Shown here piece after piece: positions 31,694 to 43,796 of a stretch of DNA of 64,000 bases (its first letter is position 1; each line of letters begins with the position of its first letter). The notes below the pieces were generated by a model. It did no database searches and had not been told where the DNA came from. It worked only from the letters and a program-made list of their open reading frames with translations. This stretch comes from Phytophthora quininea. Its lineage: Eukaryota; Oomycota; Peronosporomycetes; Peronosporales; Peronosporaceae. The position numbers and the translations under genes were made by a program. The DNA is taken from assembly GCA_011947345.1 (NCBI GenBank), contig JAAVTG010000440.1:1-64000 (forward strand), given 5' to 3'.

Positions 31694-34600
31694 ATGGCCA
31701 CTCAGGACACCACTCACGCAGGTAACGAGGATAAGGCCGTCAAGAACGATGATTCTGCCAGCGACGTGTCGGACAGTGAGGATTTGCTGGCGTTTCTGGA
31801 CGACAAACGACACCAAGAGCTAGAGCGACTACGGCAGCAAAACTGCAGGGCGAAGGCAGCCGCAAGCGATGACAAGAGTGGAAACAGGCTTTTCGACAAC
31901 GAACTCAGCTCCGAAGAACGAGCAGAGATCTTGGACCAGCACTTGGAGCTGAAGGTCTGGACGAGTGTGTTTGTGCGGTGTGCGATCGGCTGGTTCTCCG
32001 CCAGGAGACTCGGCGGGTGGAGGACATGGACTTGGCCTACCTCAAGAAGATGGGAAAAAGTCTTCATGTTGTGACAGCGGATCTACCCAGCGATCTCGTT
32101 GACCAGTATCGGTGTCCAAGTTGCTTATCAGCTCTAGATGGACTAATGGTTTCTCCTCGTGGAATAAAGACTTACATTGATGACAATGGATATGCACGTG
32201 CGTGGCTTTCCGTATGCAAAGAATGTGATCGATCGATTCAGCGTGGACTGCTCCCCAAGTTCATCGCCAATGGCTTCTTCATCGGACGCCTTCCGCGCCA
32301 TCTTCAGAAGCTGACGATTCCAGAGCGTTTCATGACCCAGCTCACTAACATTATAGCGATGACTCGCGTGATGCGAGGTGGTCGACATAGATGCATACGC
32401 TCTCATTGCCTCGCGTTCGACTGCACGCCTGGTCCTCCTGTATCTTTGCTTCCTCGCTCTCTGGAGGCGGTGCAAACATTTCGCGTGGTGTTAGTAAGAG
32501 AGTTCACGACAGCACAAGTGGAGCAGATTCGAACAATGCACCGTATTCGAAGCAACGAAGTTCGAGCGATGTTTTCCTTTTACAAAGCCAACAATCATTT
32601 ATTCGCGAGTGTTACCGAAGACGAGTCCGTGACCGCTAGCGATTATACGGACAGGCGTGTTGAGGATGCCTTTGTAGAGTGTGTTGCAGACCCCGAAGGG
32701 AATCTGGATGGGGAAATGAATTGACAGCAAGATAGCGTTCGCGGAGAATCGGATGCGTGGCGTGTCTGCTGTAATGCCAACGAATGCAGCGTGCTAGAGC
32801 GGCGAATCGGACTAACTGATACTGGAACGCTAGTTTCCGTACGAGACCATCCTGCTGTGCCACTAGAGAATGCAACAAGAGAACGTGAACGTGAATTCGA
32901 GGCTCGCAGATCCAACTACATTGCGAGTGATATTTCAGGAACGTTGTTGGCGCGTGTATTCCCGCACCTATTTCCATTTGGACGAGGCCACCGGGAGAGC
33001 ATCGGCGCGTCAAGGTGTCTGTCCAAGAATGCATCAAGTATTACACGATGCTCAGCGAGCGACAATTCGCAGAGGATGAATTATTCGCGTTGGTTGCATT
33101 TGACAGGATCTCTTTAAGAAACACGTTTATCCAACACCACGTTCGCTGTCAACGGTTTCCACAGCATTTTGAAGGATACGACAGTCTCACTAGTGAGCAG
33201 TTAGGAAAAGCTCTGCTTGAAAACAAAAGGCGGCGTCAAGGGTGTTTGCCGTGGAGACCGCCAGATAATTCTGTCGCTCAAAAGTTTCTGAAGTCGGTTG
33301 AGATCGGATCGAGGTCCGTATGGGGCAGCAATGCCGAGAGGGCTCAATGTCGCCACAAGGCGTTTTCTCATCAGACTAGGTACGGGCAACCAGCATTGTT
33401 CGTGACCTTAACGCCAAATTCGGGCAATTCACAGGTGTTGGCGCAGTACACTGGGGTTTCGTCCGTGAAGACCTTGTTCGATTCACTAGAAGCTCGCCTA
33501 CCCACAAAGTCTGAACTACGAGAAGCTAGTTGTCAGAATGACTGCGCGTCAGCGTGTCTATTCATGAGGCACGTGGATGCATTTATTCGCTACGCACTCG
33601 GCATGGATCCGCAGACAAGAAAAAGGTTGCCATTTCGGGGTTGCTCGGTGATGTAAAGGTTTTCGGAATGGTAGAAAGTCAGGGCCGAGGTACTTTGCAC
33701 ATTCACATGCTCATCTGGCTAAAACCTGTCCTACTAACTCAGTTGCGGTCAGGAAGCTTTTAGAATCTCCTGAGGAAGATATATTTCGTGAAAAAGTGAC
33801 ATCCTATGCCGACAGTATTGTGCGAAACGGCCTGCCAATTTCGTTAGACGAGTTTCGATGCTCTGGTTGCGGAGCTGGATTTCATGAGCTTGTGGGGCTA
33901 CCTATATCAGAGGAGGCGAGAAAAGATCCGTTGGGGGAGCTACTTCAAATGCAAGATATTGCTGCAAGCCCTCAGAGCTCGCATTAGTGGAATGCAGCCG
34001 ATGCAATACCCGTTTCAGCTCGCAACATCTCATTCGCAGCGCTTTGCTAGGGGCACGGCCAGAGTACAGGCCAGTTTGGGAGAGACCGCTGTCCAGTTGT
34101 GAGGTCGAAGTCCAGGCAACCACGGAGAAGATCTGCCGAGACACAAAGCAGCATGCATTGAGCGTAATTAACGACCAAGAATCTGCCCACGCGAGTTTTT
34201 GTAGTGATACGTGTATTCGCGAGAGTGAATTGCTTACTTCTCAGTTGTTTCGTCGGGCAAACACACAGTAAATGGTGCTGTGCAAAGCAGACGATGACCC
34301 ATTTCGAAATGACAGTCTAACGCGGTTGCTGGAGGTGTCGCCCTCATCTACGTTTGATGCAAGAATGTCCTACCAAAATCAAGACTACATGGTATCCGTT
34401 TTGGCAACGCTGCTGAACCAGCACCTATGGTGCCGCATAGCAAGCTGCTTCAAACACTCTGGAGTTACTCCAAACGACACCTACTGCAGATACCGTTTCC
34501 CCGGCCTCGTGCGGACCAGACGTCGCTCGAATCATCCGGAGTAGAATTGAGGCGAATCATGGGGCACGAATTCATGAATAGCTTCAATTATGAACTCATG

Positions 34601-35412
34601 TCCACCTTTAAGTGCAATCAGGACATACAGATCCTACTTAGCGGCATTGACGCCACGGAGAGAATTCATTACTGCTGTAAGTACATCACCAAGCCCCAAA
34701 AGCAATTCGACTCCCAAGTCGCGGTGGCAGTGGCAGCATTAAAAGACGGCAACTACGTGAAGCTGCTGAAGTTATGACTACAGGATCGGAAGGTGACCGG
34801 TTAGCTATGAGTCGAAAGAGCGTGGCTTCGATGGTCTACAACCTTACCAATCGCCACGAAATCGCTGGTCCTTTAGCAGCTTTTTATCTTTATCACTGTT
34901 CGTGTTGTTATGCTAGTACTCGATGTGTGTCATTGCCCCTCGGAGAGGTGGTTAGGCAGCTTATGCGATCGGATGAATATTCGTGCAATTTGGTTGATAC
35001 AAGTGGCGATTCTGAGAGGTGCGAGTTCCGGGCGGTGTCTTATCTTGATGATTATATATTTCGCCCGAAGACGTTGGAGGAAACAAATCTATATGAGTTT
35101 GCAAGTTGGTACTTCAGAAAAAAACACGAGAATAGGACGAACTCACAACTGCGTTTTCGTGACTTCCATCCGCTACACAAAACTCACTGTCTAGGAAGGA
35201 GATACGAAGAGGTCGTTTCTGTTCTCCAAAGTTTTCGTCTCCTCCAGAACGAAGGAAGATCATCAAGTGAAAAACGCTGGAAATATGCTGTGCTGGCGCT
35301 GGTGCTTTTCAAGCCATTCCGATGTTTAGACGACCTGATCGGTGCATCACACAGCTCGGATGAGCAAACGTGGATATCGTGCTTTGAGCTATGGAAACTA
35401 CAGCGGAGCTAA
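31694..35412 (+). pseudogene. Helitron 4 N-terminal and Rep region
   Basis: The Met at 31,694 begins an acidic segment (SDVSDSEDLLAFLDD). After a frameshift near 31,950 comes a Cys-rich start (CDRLVLR) and the DUF6570-like domain (31,978-32,724: GLLPKFIANGFFIGRLPRHL, MTRVMRGGRHRCIRSH). The Helitron_like_N part covers 32,791-33,656. The HUH motif RGTLHIHMLIW is at about 33,688-33,720 after a frameshift at 33,650. A Cys-pair linker (CSGCGAGF, CSRCNTRF) lies at 33,860-34,010, and the Rep tyrosine region (NQDIQILLSGIDATERIHYC, CKYITKPQ) at about 34,615-34,705. The last part to 35,412 resembles the region joining Rep to helicase. These proteins nick and copy one DNA strand in rolling-circle transposition. 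Confidence 0.85.
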
Positions 35413-35427
35413 TTTGTAGAAGATATC

Positions 35428-37560
35428 ATGAATAATATGGAGGATTTTTACAGTGGAGTAGAACGGGCAAAAAACGCGAGGGAAGACGCGTCAGCAGCAG
35501 CTCTAAGTAAGACAAACACCGATTCAGACGGCAGCACCAGCGGCGATGACCTATTCTACGCCACCGACGTAGACAGCGACGACGGCGTGGGGAAGACAGC
35601 GCTTTGCCCCACGTATGGGAGCAAGATGATGACGACAGCGCGATTTTGGAGAGCTCGACGCTAGACCCCGCTTCCTGTCCGACAACAGCAACTCCAGATC
35701 AGTCAGTAGCTCACATTCTGGATGCATTTAGGCGACGTAACATGCTGGATAACGCTGCTCGATTGCATGTCGACAGTGATGCATTTGGTTGTTGCCCCTC
35801 CGATCTGCCGTCAGTAAAATTCATGAAAAGGTGGGTGAAAGATGAAAGTACTGATAACGCTTTGTTGACTCCGACCATACCTGCCACGGCGTTCGCATCT
35901 AGAGATACAGCAGTGGTGGAACTTCTTGATGGTTGTTTAGCAGAACCTAGCATGCAGTGGAAGCCGTCGGCGGGTTTGAATCGTTCGCCGACGTTAACTA
36001 AGAATTTTGCAAGTATTTATGATACCTCTCGAGCCTACACTCTCAATGAACGACAGCATTACGCCTTCAAGGCAATAGGAAGGGCCTTGCTATCGCGTTG
36101 GAGACGCGCAGAAACATTGAATGAAGACGATGTATCGCTCAGCTCGGTCCTGCGCGAGACGCAGCTGCTCTTGTTTTTGGAGGAGGAGGCGGTACTGGTA
36201 AGAGCCGCATAGTTGACGCGGGGCAGGCTTTTGCGAGAGTTGGAGTCGATCTGACTGCCTTGTGAAGACGGCACTAACCAGCAAAGCTGCAACACTGATT
36301 GAGGGAAGAACGCTGGCGGCGTTTTTGCTGCAACTTTGAAAAAGCGGGCAATTGATGAAGTAGCCAACCTTGACTTGATCATTATCGACGAAATATCGAT
36401 GATGAGAAAATACCAGCTATCACAGCTGGATAAACTCTTGCGAATCGCGAAGAGGGTGCCTGATGTGGCTTTCGGAGGTGTTCATATCGTGTTAGTGGGA
36501 GATTTCTTGCAGTTACCACCTGTTCGTGGTGAACCCTTTACAAGGACCCTTCCTCTAAAGCTAATGTGACGGCTAATGAGCTAGCAGGATTCCAAATGTG
36601 GCGTGAATTTAATACTGTTGTGATTTTGACGGAAAGTGCTCGCTTTGCCAAAGACCCAGAGTGGAGGCGTGGTTGTCAACAAGCACGTCGCGGTACTTGG
36701 ACTCTAGAATTCGTGAGTCTGATAAACTCTCGTGTTTTGGCTGCAGACAACGTCTTCGACGGTTCCGTGGCTTATCAGTCTGTTAGCACATGCGTCACTC
36801 CCGATAACGCAACCAGAACGGCTATCAACAATTTATTCATTTCTAAAGCGGCTAAGCTACTACCGCACGATGAGATTCCTGTTCGAGTAGTCGCTGATTT
36901 TAAAGGAAAATTGTCTTCCTTACGTCGCGATGAAGTGCGGACTATCGTGGCGCTTCCAGACTCCAAATTCGGTCGAATGGCCCCATTTCTCGACCTCATC
37001 GTTGGAATGCCTATCCAGGTCACCCAGAACGTTCGTGTGGCAAAACTGGTGGCGAATGGGACGTTAGGGCGTTTAGAAGAGATTGTATACCATCCAGGTA
37101 CGACGTTCCGACTAGTACACGACACGGTGGCCGATATGACGGTGAAAGTGCCCAGTGTAGCACCTCCTGTTGTGCTTGTCCGCGTTCATCGAGGCCCATC
37201 AGCAACAGCAATGCTGGGTTGCAGTGATGCAGATGTCTTTCCCTTGTTTTTCGATACACAAGCTTAGAGCTCGTGCAGCACTCCTCTACAAGGGTTCGTC
37301 AATGGCGTTCCTCGATCACTTTCGGTGAGGATACAGCAGTTCCCACTCACTTGTGCTGTTGCCTCCACCATATACAAGGTCCAAGGAGAAGCCTTAGACA
37401 GTATGGTAGTGACGGAGTAGCGTTCGACTTGTGCCAAGACAAACAAAAGGGAACAGCCATACTTGTTAGTGTCGCGAGTGGCATCACGAGCAGCCTTTCC
37501 TACACTTACCCCGCTGACAGACGGGATTATTCAGTGGGCACATCCGTCTCAGGCTGAGAT
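35428..37560 (+). pseudogene. Helitron 4 PIF1-like helicase
   Basis: The N-terminal lead (35,428-36,170) is acidic, then LNERQHYAFKAIGRALL. Walker A reads GGGGTGKSRI in the frame overlapping 36,180-36,212. Walker B IIIDEISMM is at about 36,378-36,405, VLVGDFLQLPPV at about 36,490-36,525, and a late motif LTCAVASTIYKVQGEAL at about 37,340-37,390. Stops at 36,212, 36,569, 37,267 and a short gap near 36,262 divide it. All residues expected for ATP binding are present, unlike Helitron 1 with its altered Walker A. Confidence 0.85.
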
Positions 37561-37626
37561 AGACGATGTATCGTCGCTGGTATCCGTGCTCGACCAGCGG
37601 CGATGCATGTTTACAGTGTGATTACT

Positions 37627-38489
37627 TCACCTTGCTTGGAGAATCCTAATTGTTTCCAAACTAAGCCGTTCTAGTCGGGCTTCTTCACTCGTTTCGGTAG
37701 CTGGCACTCCTGGGGACACGGTTGAAGAGCTACTGGACGATGTATCGGTGGAGCTGTTAGAGACTAAGCCTGGAGCGCGAGATGGAGCGCTGTGGCGAGT
37801 GCACGAGAGGTATCTCGTGGCGGCGCTGAAACTCGTGTCGGAGTTGGGGAAGGAGATTTTGGTGCTGTCTCCGCCGTTCACATGGTCGGCGTCGATCTCG
37901 TCCGAGTTGAAGCAGATCTGGCCGTTGTTGTGCGCCTCGACGGTCAGGTAATTGATTGACCGACAGTGTCGGTGACAAGAGCGTGCTGTTGCCCGACGTG
38001 TACGCGCCGAAATCGGTCTCGTCACTCATCGCCACACTCGTGACATCGAGCTGGAGACTGGTCGAGTTGAGCACCGTGGTGTGCATGGCGTAGCGACTCA
38101 CGTCTGCATCCGAGGCGGACACGTAGACCGAGCTCTCTCGCTAATAGCGAGCGTCACGGCACTGGCATCTCCAGTGGTGGCCAACACGTTGTCCTCGATG
38201 ACTGTAGTGCTCGCGTAGACGCTCACAAAGCCGACGGAAGCCGATTTTGCTGTACACGCTGCGTGTAGATGTACCACGGCTCGTCGATCGGCATGTCGTT
38301 GAGCCCGCGGTCTGCCATGAGCCTGCTGAACGTTCGTAGCGTATCACCGAGGTCACCGGCAGCCACGAACACTTTGAACGAGCTCACCACCGTTGCCGAC
38401 GACTTCCACGTGAGTACGCGCCAATTGCAGATCATTTTACTCGAAGTGGTGTTGCTCGTGGCGTGAAGGTGTGCGCGGAGACCGAGCAA
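37627..38489 (-). pseudogene. Repetitive beta-rich protein (GIN-domain-like) remnant
   Basis: On the minus strand three frames give a run of short hydrophobic/Ser/Thr/Asp strands: SSFKVFVAAGDLGDTL, VSVYASTTVIEDNVLATTGD, SSVYVSASDADVSRYAM, VNYLTVEAHNNGQICFN. The end is a Ser/Thr-rich tail (SSTDTSSSSSSTVSPG). This pattern resembles secreted beta-helix proteins such as the GIN/DUF2807 type, but I cannot confirm it. Frameshifts occur near 38,250, 38,140 and 37,950. No start or signal peptide was found. Confidence 0.3.
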
Positions 38490-38864
38490 CAGGTGATTCA
38501 GTATTTGAGCAACAGATACTAATTACGCCCCTATGGACGCTTACGTCGTAACGTAGCAAAGCACCACCTGTACGGCATTCGTATTGTTTGGTGTCAAAGC
38601 TACCTCCTACCCATGGACTTTATGCGGCCTGCAATGGTGACTTACATGTCCCAGTCTGGGTGGTGAAGGAGAGAGCGAGTTGCAATTTTCATTTGTCAGC
38701 TACCAGCCAAACACTACGATCTTTGAAAAGGAAAATGATAACAATTGCCACTCTTACAATCTCTGGACTGCACGAATTGCCGATGGGCAAATAGCACATC
38801 AACTGAACTACGTATTTGCTAAGCTAACTCTTGATTGTAGACGACGTGCGGATCCGGAATTCCA

Positions 38865-39722
38865 CTAGGGTGTTTGTGGGCGGGAGCTCCTATAGTAGAA
38901 GCCGTGGAAGCGGTTCAGGTGCTTGCGAAGGGAGTTCGGACTGCTGGCACGGAATGGGCAATTGATCACGAAGCAGAAGTGGTCGTCCCCATCGCGTCTG
39001 TCGTCCATCACTGGGACCATGTCGAGGGGGGTGATACTCAGAGCGTGCAAAGCTTGGCGTGTCAATGAAGCCGTGGACGCAGACGTTGGTTTTCGTGTAG
39101 CCCACTCGGTCAAACATGCAGTCGCCGCGAAAGAGCACAATGTCGCCCTGATGGAGTCGGTTCAGTCGACGAGCGGACAACATGGCGATGTGGTTGTTCC
39201 ACCCAAAGGCGTAGAAGAACGTGTTGTCTTCTAGAGCCAGGTAGATAGAGCCCGGAACCGAGGTCACGTTCATACTCTCTCGTCCGAAAGAACATGGGGT
39301 GAAATCACGCCGAACGAGCTGGTCGGCGGATCCTTCGACTGTCTTCAGGAATTGCCATTCTCGAAGAACGTGCGGTAGTGACGGTCGAGGTCGACTGTCA
39401 GAGCACGGACCGTTGAATCAGGGACGAACGCTCGGAAGCGGTGATCATCGTGGTCAACGTTGTCCCAGGTCTCGTTGATCCAAATACTGGTGTCCTCTCG
39501 GGATAGCGAGCGCAAATGGTTGGTGATCTCATCGGGCACAGCTCGGTAGAGAACGAGGTAACCGCGAGTGTTGAGAGTTTGGCGAGCGAACATATTCGTT
39601 GTGGGCGGAGGCAAGTTGGAAAGTGAGCTCGGACCTCGGCAGCGCATATGCAGCCTTTTATGAAGGAGGCTGCCATAAGCCACAAGCACGACGATGCAGG
39701 CAATAAGTGAGCTTTGTTCCAT
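38865..39722 (-). pseudogene. Broken gene: oxygenase-like fold fused to a C2H2 zinc finger
   Basis: The Met at 39,722 starts a hydrophobic N-terminus, then RGYLVLYRAVPDEITNHLRS, similar to the start of phytanoyl-CoA/2OG-type oxygenase domains. After a frameshift near 39,360 it continues with GSIYLALEDNTFFYAFGWNN and HQGDIVLFRGDCMFDRVGY...VHGFIDTPS. In the position where such enzymes carry a VHAG-like His there is MFDR, so iron binding is doubtful. After another frameshift near 39,060 comes a C2H2 finger (CFVINCPFRASSPNSLRKHL, then His-Gly-Phe-Tyr-Tyr) to the stop at 38,865. Function unknown; the family assignment is tentative. Confidence 0.4.
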
Positions 39723-40620
39723 ATCCTTGAGGTGGATGGGTCATGATACGGCGACAGCGTCGTTATTAAAGTTATGGAGATCGCGGACGGAAGCGCTGGT
39801 TACGCGCTCAATTTTGCATGGCCACGCGCGGATGCTGGTGTCGCTCCGCCCTCGCAGCGGATATCGGATGACGGGGTGGTTTGAGTCTCCATTCGCGTGC
39901 TCGTACGAATGGCCAGCAAGCAACGTCAGCGTTGATGACAGCTAAACGCTACGTACAACCCCAAAGCGATGAAGCTGTCACGAAGCATACCTGTGCCCAT
40001 CGACTTCCAAGTGGGCCTTATTTTATTACAGGAGACAGTGAGGTGGTACACCACCGCGTAGATTCAACGTAGCTTGTGCTCAGGATACCAAACCGTTGTG
40101 GCTCGCACGCCTGTCCTCACTTGCTCATCATCGTTCCGCATATGCGTCCGACAATGGCCACGGGTCTCTGTATGCATCAAAAGCACCAGGAAAACACGAT
40201 GTGCGTTTGCGTTTTTGTGCAAGGTAAATGGTGAAGAAAGCATGACGTCGTATTGTGTAGAGATCAATGCCGCATCGCAACAACGTGCAGCGCATCTGTG
40301 GACATTGAAGTGAACCATAAATTTTAACATAAGACAGAGGTGTACACTAGTATATCCTTCCATATCTTCGAGTGCTGGCTCAATTCATTGGTTTACTCCA
40401 TTCGTGTGCATGGTGGGCGACCCATTTGGCCCCTTCAAATTAAAAGGAGACACTGTTGCACCGAACCTCGTCAGACAAGATATGTTTCGCAAGGGGCAAT
40501 TGTATGCTAGTGAATGCAAGTGTATGGATGCAACCTTAGTTTGTAGCACATCGCATCAGGGCTTTAACAGGCGTGCGAGAGCGTGAGGTTCGATTTGATT
40601 CCCAGTCTTCGATTTCGCCT
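39723..40620. other. Spacer without a recognised gene
   Basis: Short open frames only. No repeat or domain recognised. 40,404-40,586 (plus) is open for 60 codons and resembles nothing known. Confidence 0.4.
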
Positions 40621-41337
40621 ATGGTCGCCAAGTCCAAAACACCCACTACTTCGCCTGCTGCTAGCAGCAGTACCAGATCAGCAAAGGTAAAGCCCTCGGC
40701 AGAGGTTGTCATGGTCCGCACGTCGTCCGTTACGTCACTTACACAAGCTCAAGAAGAGAATCAAGCTCTTCAGCCGCGGCAGACCCCGTACCAGCGGCTT
40801 CGCCAGCTTCTTGTTGATCCTGGTCTGGTTATATCGAGTGTAGAAGGTATGCGTTCACTTTAGACGGCCTCATCAATAATCTAACGGCACCGTTTTGTAT
40901 GACGTGGTGCGCAGATCTCCAGCAGCATCCAGGCTTCTGGCAGCACTGACCAAAGACCCACCCAACGACTGAAGCTTTTGTGGATTTCTGATCATGCTCA
41001 CAAAGGCCTCACTTTTGTGAAACTACATTTCATTGATGCAGCTTCGCCAGAGCCACTGGAAGACCTTCTTGCGGTATGTTTTCTGATATAAGGGAACGCT
41101 GTATGCTTTGCTAACGTGTTCTGTGGGTATACACAGCTATTTCGTGACCAATACGACAAGAATCGTGATGCCGTGAACTCGCTGTTGTTTACAGCTACGA
41201 TGTGGAACTGCGAATCCTCCTCCGAAGGACTTCCTACACCCGACACAATCGTAACTATCAGCGACTGCTCGAAGCTGGCTTTGTACCGAGAAAAGGAGTG
41301 CCAGGCTACGGTCCGACTGAGATATTTATCGTGGTGA
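40621..41337 (+). pseudogene. Putative small spliced gene, function unknown
   Basis: The Met at 40,621 begins a Ser/Thr/Pro-rich segment followed by a helical QAQEENQALQPRQTPYQRLR. A credible intron GTATGC...CTAAC...GCGCAG spans 40,847-40,914, and a second GTATGT...CTAAC...ACACAG spans about 41,076-41,141. The exon between reads SDHAHKGLTFVKLHFIDAAS and the last exon reads LFRDQYDKNRDAVNSLLFTA to a stop at 41,337. The phase across the first intron brings a stop unless one base is missing in exon 1 or 2, so the gene is either broken or mis-sequenced. Intron structure is the main support; no domain was recognised. Confidence 0.35.
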
Positions 41338-41772
41338 AGAGCGAGGCAAGAGAGCAAGTCATTTTCCTGATGTATATTCAACCATAACAAGCAAATATAT
41401 TACTTTCCTACCTTTATCTATCCTTCATCGCTTCACCAGACGCCCAAGGCTGACCAGTGAGCACCAGCGATGTCTAGTTACTTCGAAGTACTTTGTTTAC
41501 GCAGTTGTCCTGTGCGTTTGTGCGTTTATGCGTTTATTGTCATGTGCGTTTAAGATCCAACAACAGATACCGGTTTTGGTGCTCATATTGGACGGTGCTT
41601 CAACAACCCAAAGATGCGCAATCAGCAGAATATGGAACAATCTACGCACGAGGCGCCAACCGCACGGCCATTTGAGAACTCGCCGTGCCAGAGGTAAGCT
41701 AAGCTGCAGGTTGCTCTATCACAGTGCCGCTGATTGACAAGTACATTTGGCATTAAACCTGCCGTACTACAG

Positions 41773-42192
41773 ATGCCAAAGACTCGGGATTCGCGCAACA
41801 ACAGTAATGACGAGCAGAGGCTCTTGCTGCAGGTTGTTGCTGGTCGCCTTCCCGCCAAGGCATCAGACTGGATCGCCGTTGCAGAGCTATACAATACCAG
41901 CAGGAACGAGACTTGGAAAGAAAGGCATTCCCAGAGCCTGAAGCTCATGTTCGCGTGCTTGTGTAATGCTGCCAACAAATGCCGACATGAACAAGGAAAT
42001 GTTATTGCGAAAAGTGCGTTGGAGGTGAAGGAAAAGATCCTCAAGTCGGCTCGAGTGCCTAAAGCGAGCATGCAAGCGGGTAGCCATCTCGAAGCTACTG
42101 AACCATTAGCAAGAGTGTGGCGTAGCGCCAGTCAGATTTTCGGGAAACGATTGATCTGGACTAAGATCCATCAAGATTCAGCTCAAGATTGA
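41773..42192 (+). pseudogene. SANT/DUF6818-like transposon protein, N-terminal part
   Basis: The frame beginning MPKTRDSRNNSND contains EQRLLLQVVAGRLPAKASDW, then VAELYNTSRNETWKERHSQS and LKLMFACLCNAANKCRHE. It follows the pattern of the SANT-like DUF6818 domain common in oomycete DNA-transposon accessory proteins (LL.LV...LP...W..VA..YN.......ER). It runs into foreign sequence near 42,165 and stops at 42,192. The matching C-terminal coiled-coil half appears at 42,999-43,379. Confidence 0.5.
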
Positions 42193-42890
42193 CCATATCG
42201 ACCAATGTACCGGGCAAGACCTCGCTGGATCCCGATGGATACGCAAAGACCTCGCTGGATCTGGGTGGATACATTATGATCTCGCAGGATCTCAGTCAGT
42301 ATGGCAGGGTCTATCAGGGTCCGATTTGATCTGGGGCTAGAAAGCCAAGCCACGAGGGGCGACATGAAGCCAGGAGAACAGCTGAAACACAAGGTAGGGA
42401 AAGGAGAGCCATAGGGAGTAGGGGTTTTGGGATAGGATGAACACAAACAGAGTTAAATTCGCCTTCTTAGACGCAAGCGGTCTTCATATCTGGGACGGGA
42501 AGTATATTGGCCCGCCCAGCGCAAGTCGTACAAGCAAGGTCACACGGTGAAGACCCCTGGATAGCTTGGCCAAGGTCTTTGTTAGCTCCAACCTCCTCAA
42601 AGATCCTGCTATAGGAAGCGGCAAGCACAAGAAAAGGAAAGGAACACACACCCTACAAGGCAACCCAAGGGCTCCAGAGCACTTCTAGCCCGTCGACCCG
42701 ATCTCGAGTGCCTCGATAGAAGTCGACATCCCCAACCCGGCGCTGCGTGAAGAATTCCCGCGTAGTTGCCAAGGTCCTGCGTCTCGCCAAGACGGCTCAA
42801 GGTTTTCACCAAAGCACATGTCTCTACCCGTCACCGAAGGAGAGCAACCCGCCCACCGACGGGTACACAAGGTGAGAAGCATTCAGCATC
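42193..42890. repeat. Insertion-like block splitting the SANT/DUF6818-like gene
   Basis: Noncoding DNA with a direct repeat of AGACCTCGCTGGATC (about 42,209 and 42,248) and further GGATCT-type words. It separates the two halves of the flanking protein gene. Its word content recalls the LTR-like block at 18.6-20.0 kb. Termini and target duplication were not found. Confidence 0.35.
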
Positions 42891-42998
42891 CCCACAGATA
42901 TCGGAGTATCCCCTCCGTTAGTCGGCTGTCTGGGCACCTGTGCGCAAGCGTTTGGATCGCGTCACGAGATTTCACTGATCCCGCTCCGCCATAAGAGA

Positions 42999-43379
42999 GT
43001 GCCCCCAGCGGAGTACGATGGAGAGGGATCCAGTGACATTGAACGTATTCCAGTTGGGGTCGTGAACGCCCGTGTAGTTGGTGATGATGTCGACAGCACG
43101 CCATCGCAGTCAAGCATCAGCCGGCCGTCTTCCGAGCCTTCGCGTGTGCCAACGAGAGACCTCGATACAGCTCCCTGCATTTGTTCGAGCACCGAGCGAC
43201 ATCCCAGTCACAGTCACATGGACTGCGAAGTGACCCAGCTATTTACGTGGTTTCAGAAGAGGGACAAACAGGCCCTAGAGCAGTGGCATGCTATACAACG
43301 CAAGCTATTTGACGCTAGCCGCAAGCATGACCAAATATTAGCATGCATCTCGGATCTGAAGAAGTACACGAGTAGCTAA
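42999..43379 (+). pseudogene. SANT/DUF6818-like transposon protein, C-terminal part
   Basis: A 126-codon frame with a Ser/Pro-rich linker (SQSSISRPSSEPSRVPTRD) and a helical end LFTWFQKRDKQALEQWHAIQ ... HDQILACISDLKKY, typical of the coiled-coil tail in such accessory proteins. It probably continues the N-terminal half at 41,773-42,192. Confidence 0.4.
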
Positions 43380-43439
43380 ATCAAAAACTCGGTTGTAGTT
43401 GTAGTTCAATTACCACGCATCATTTAGGGACTGATTGAC

Positions 43440-43796
43440 TTTGCTCCTGCGCTCTCTCGTTACTCCGCCTCTCCTCTTGAGCGCTTGAACGCACGCGCGT
43501 TTCCTTGGGCCCACGAGCATGGGCGACGAGAAGAAGCACCCAGCGCCGGCCTAAGGCGCGTAAGCAGCAGCTTGAACGGAATGCCCAGCGACGTTGCCTT
43601 GGCAGCTTCAACCTGTATGCTTGCTGCAATGTGGAGAAGGTCGTATAGTAGGACTAAGGGCACGTTTTTTTTTAATAGGGGACATGGTGGTACAATATCT
43701 CCCCATGCACCTAGCAAGCATCTTGCAACCCTCATTTCACTTTTGCAGGCACCGTCACGCTCGACTGACAACATGATACGCGTCAACTGGGGGTCC
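43440..43796. other. Region upstream of the H4-like gene
   Basis: An open minus-strand frame at 43,420-43,660 ([20 protein letters not shown]) is not recognised. It meets the word (T)8AATAGGGGACA at 43,664-43,683, also seen at 31,306-31,325, which may mark an insertion end. The H4 promoter would have to lie between that word and 43,797. An in-frame upstream Met at 43,773 would add eight residues. Confidence 0.35.

Larger units (their letters stand above)
31694..37600 (+). mobile_element. Helitron 4, most complete member of its family
   Basis: A plus-strand RepHel unit with acidic N-terminus, Cys motif, DUF6570-like domain, Helitron_like_N, HUH Rep, tyrosine region and a PIF1-like helicase in the expected order. 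Every domain is present, but about ten frameshifts or stops separate them. The termini (5' TC, 3' hairpin plus CTRR) were not identified with confidence. A CGCTGGT/ACCAGCG inverted pair at about 37,574-37,598 lies near the protein end. Confidence 0.85.

Noticed and set aside
37574..37598. Inverted pair CGCTGGT/ACCAGCG as the Helitron 4 terminal hairpin
   Set aside because: It lies within the likely helicase C-terminus and is not followed closely by a convincing CTRRT end.
43485..43796. In-frame 5' extension of the H4-like gene by about 100 codons
   Set aside because: H4 starts at MSGRG; the upstream sequence contains the insertion-like T-run and no histone-related motif. An extension from 43,773 remains possible.
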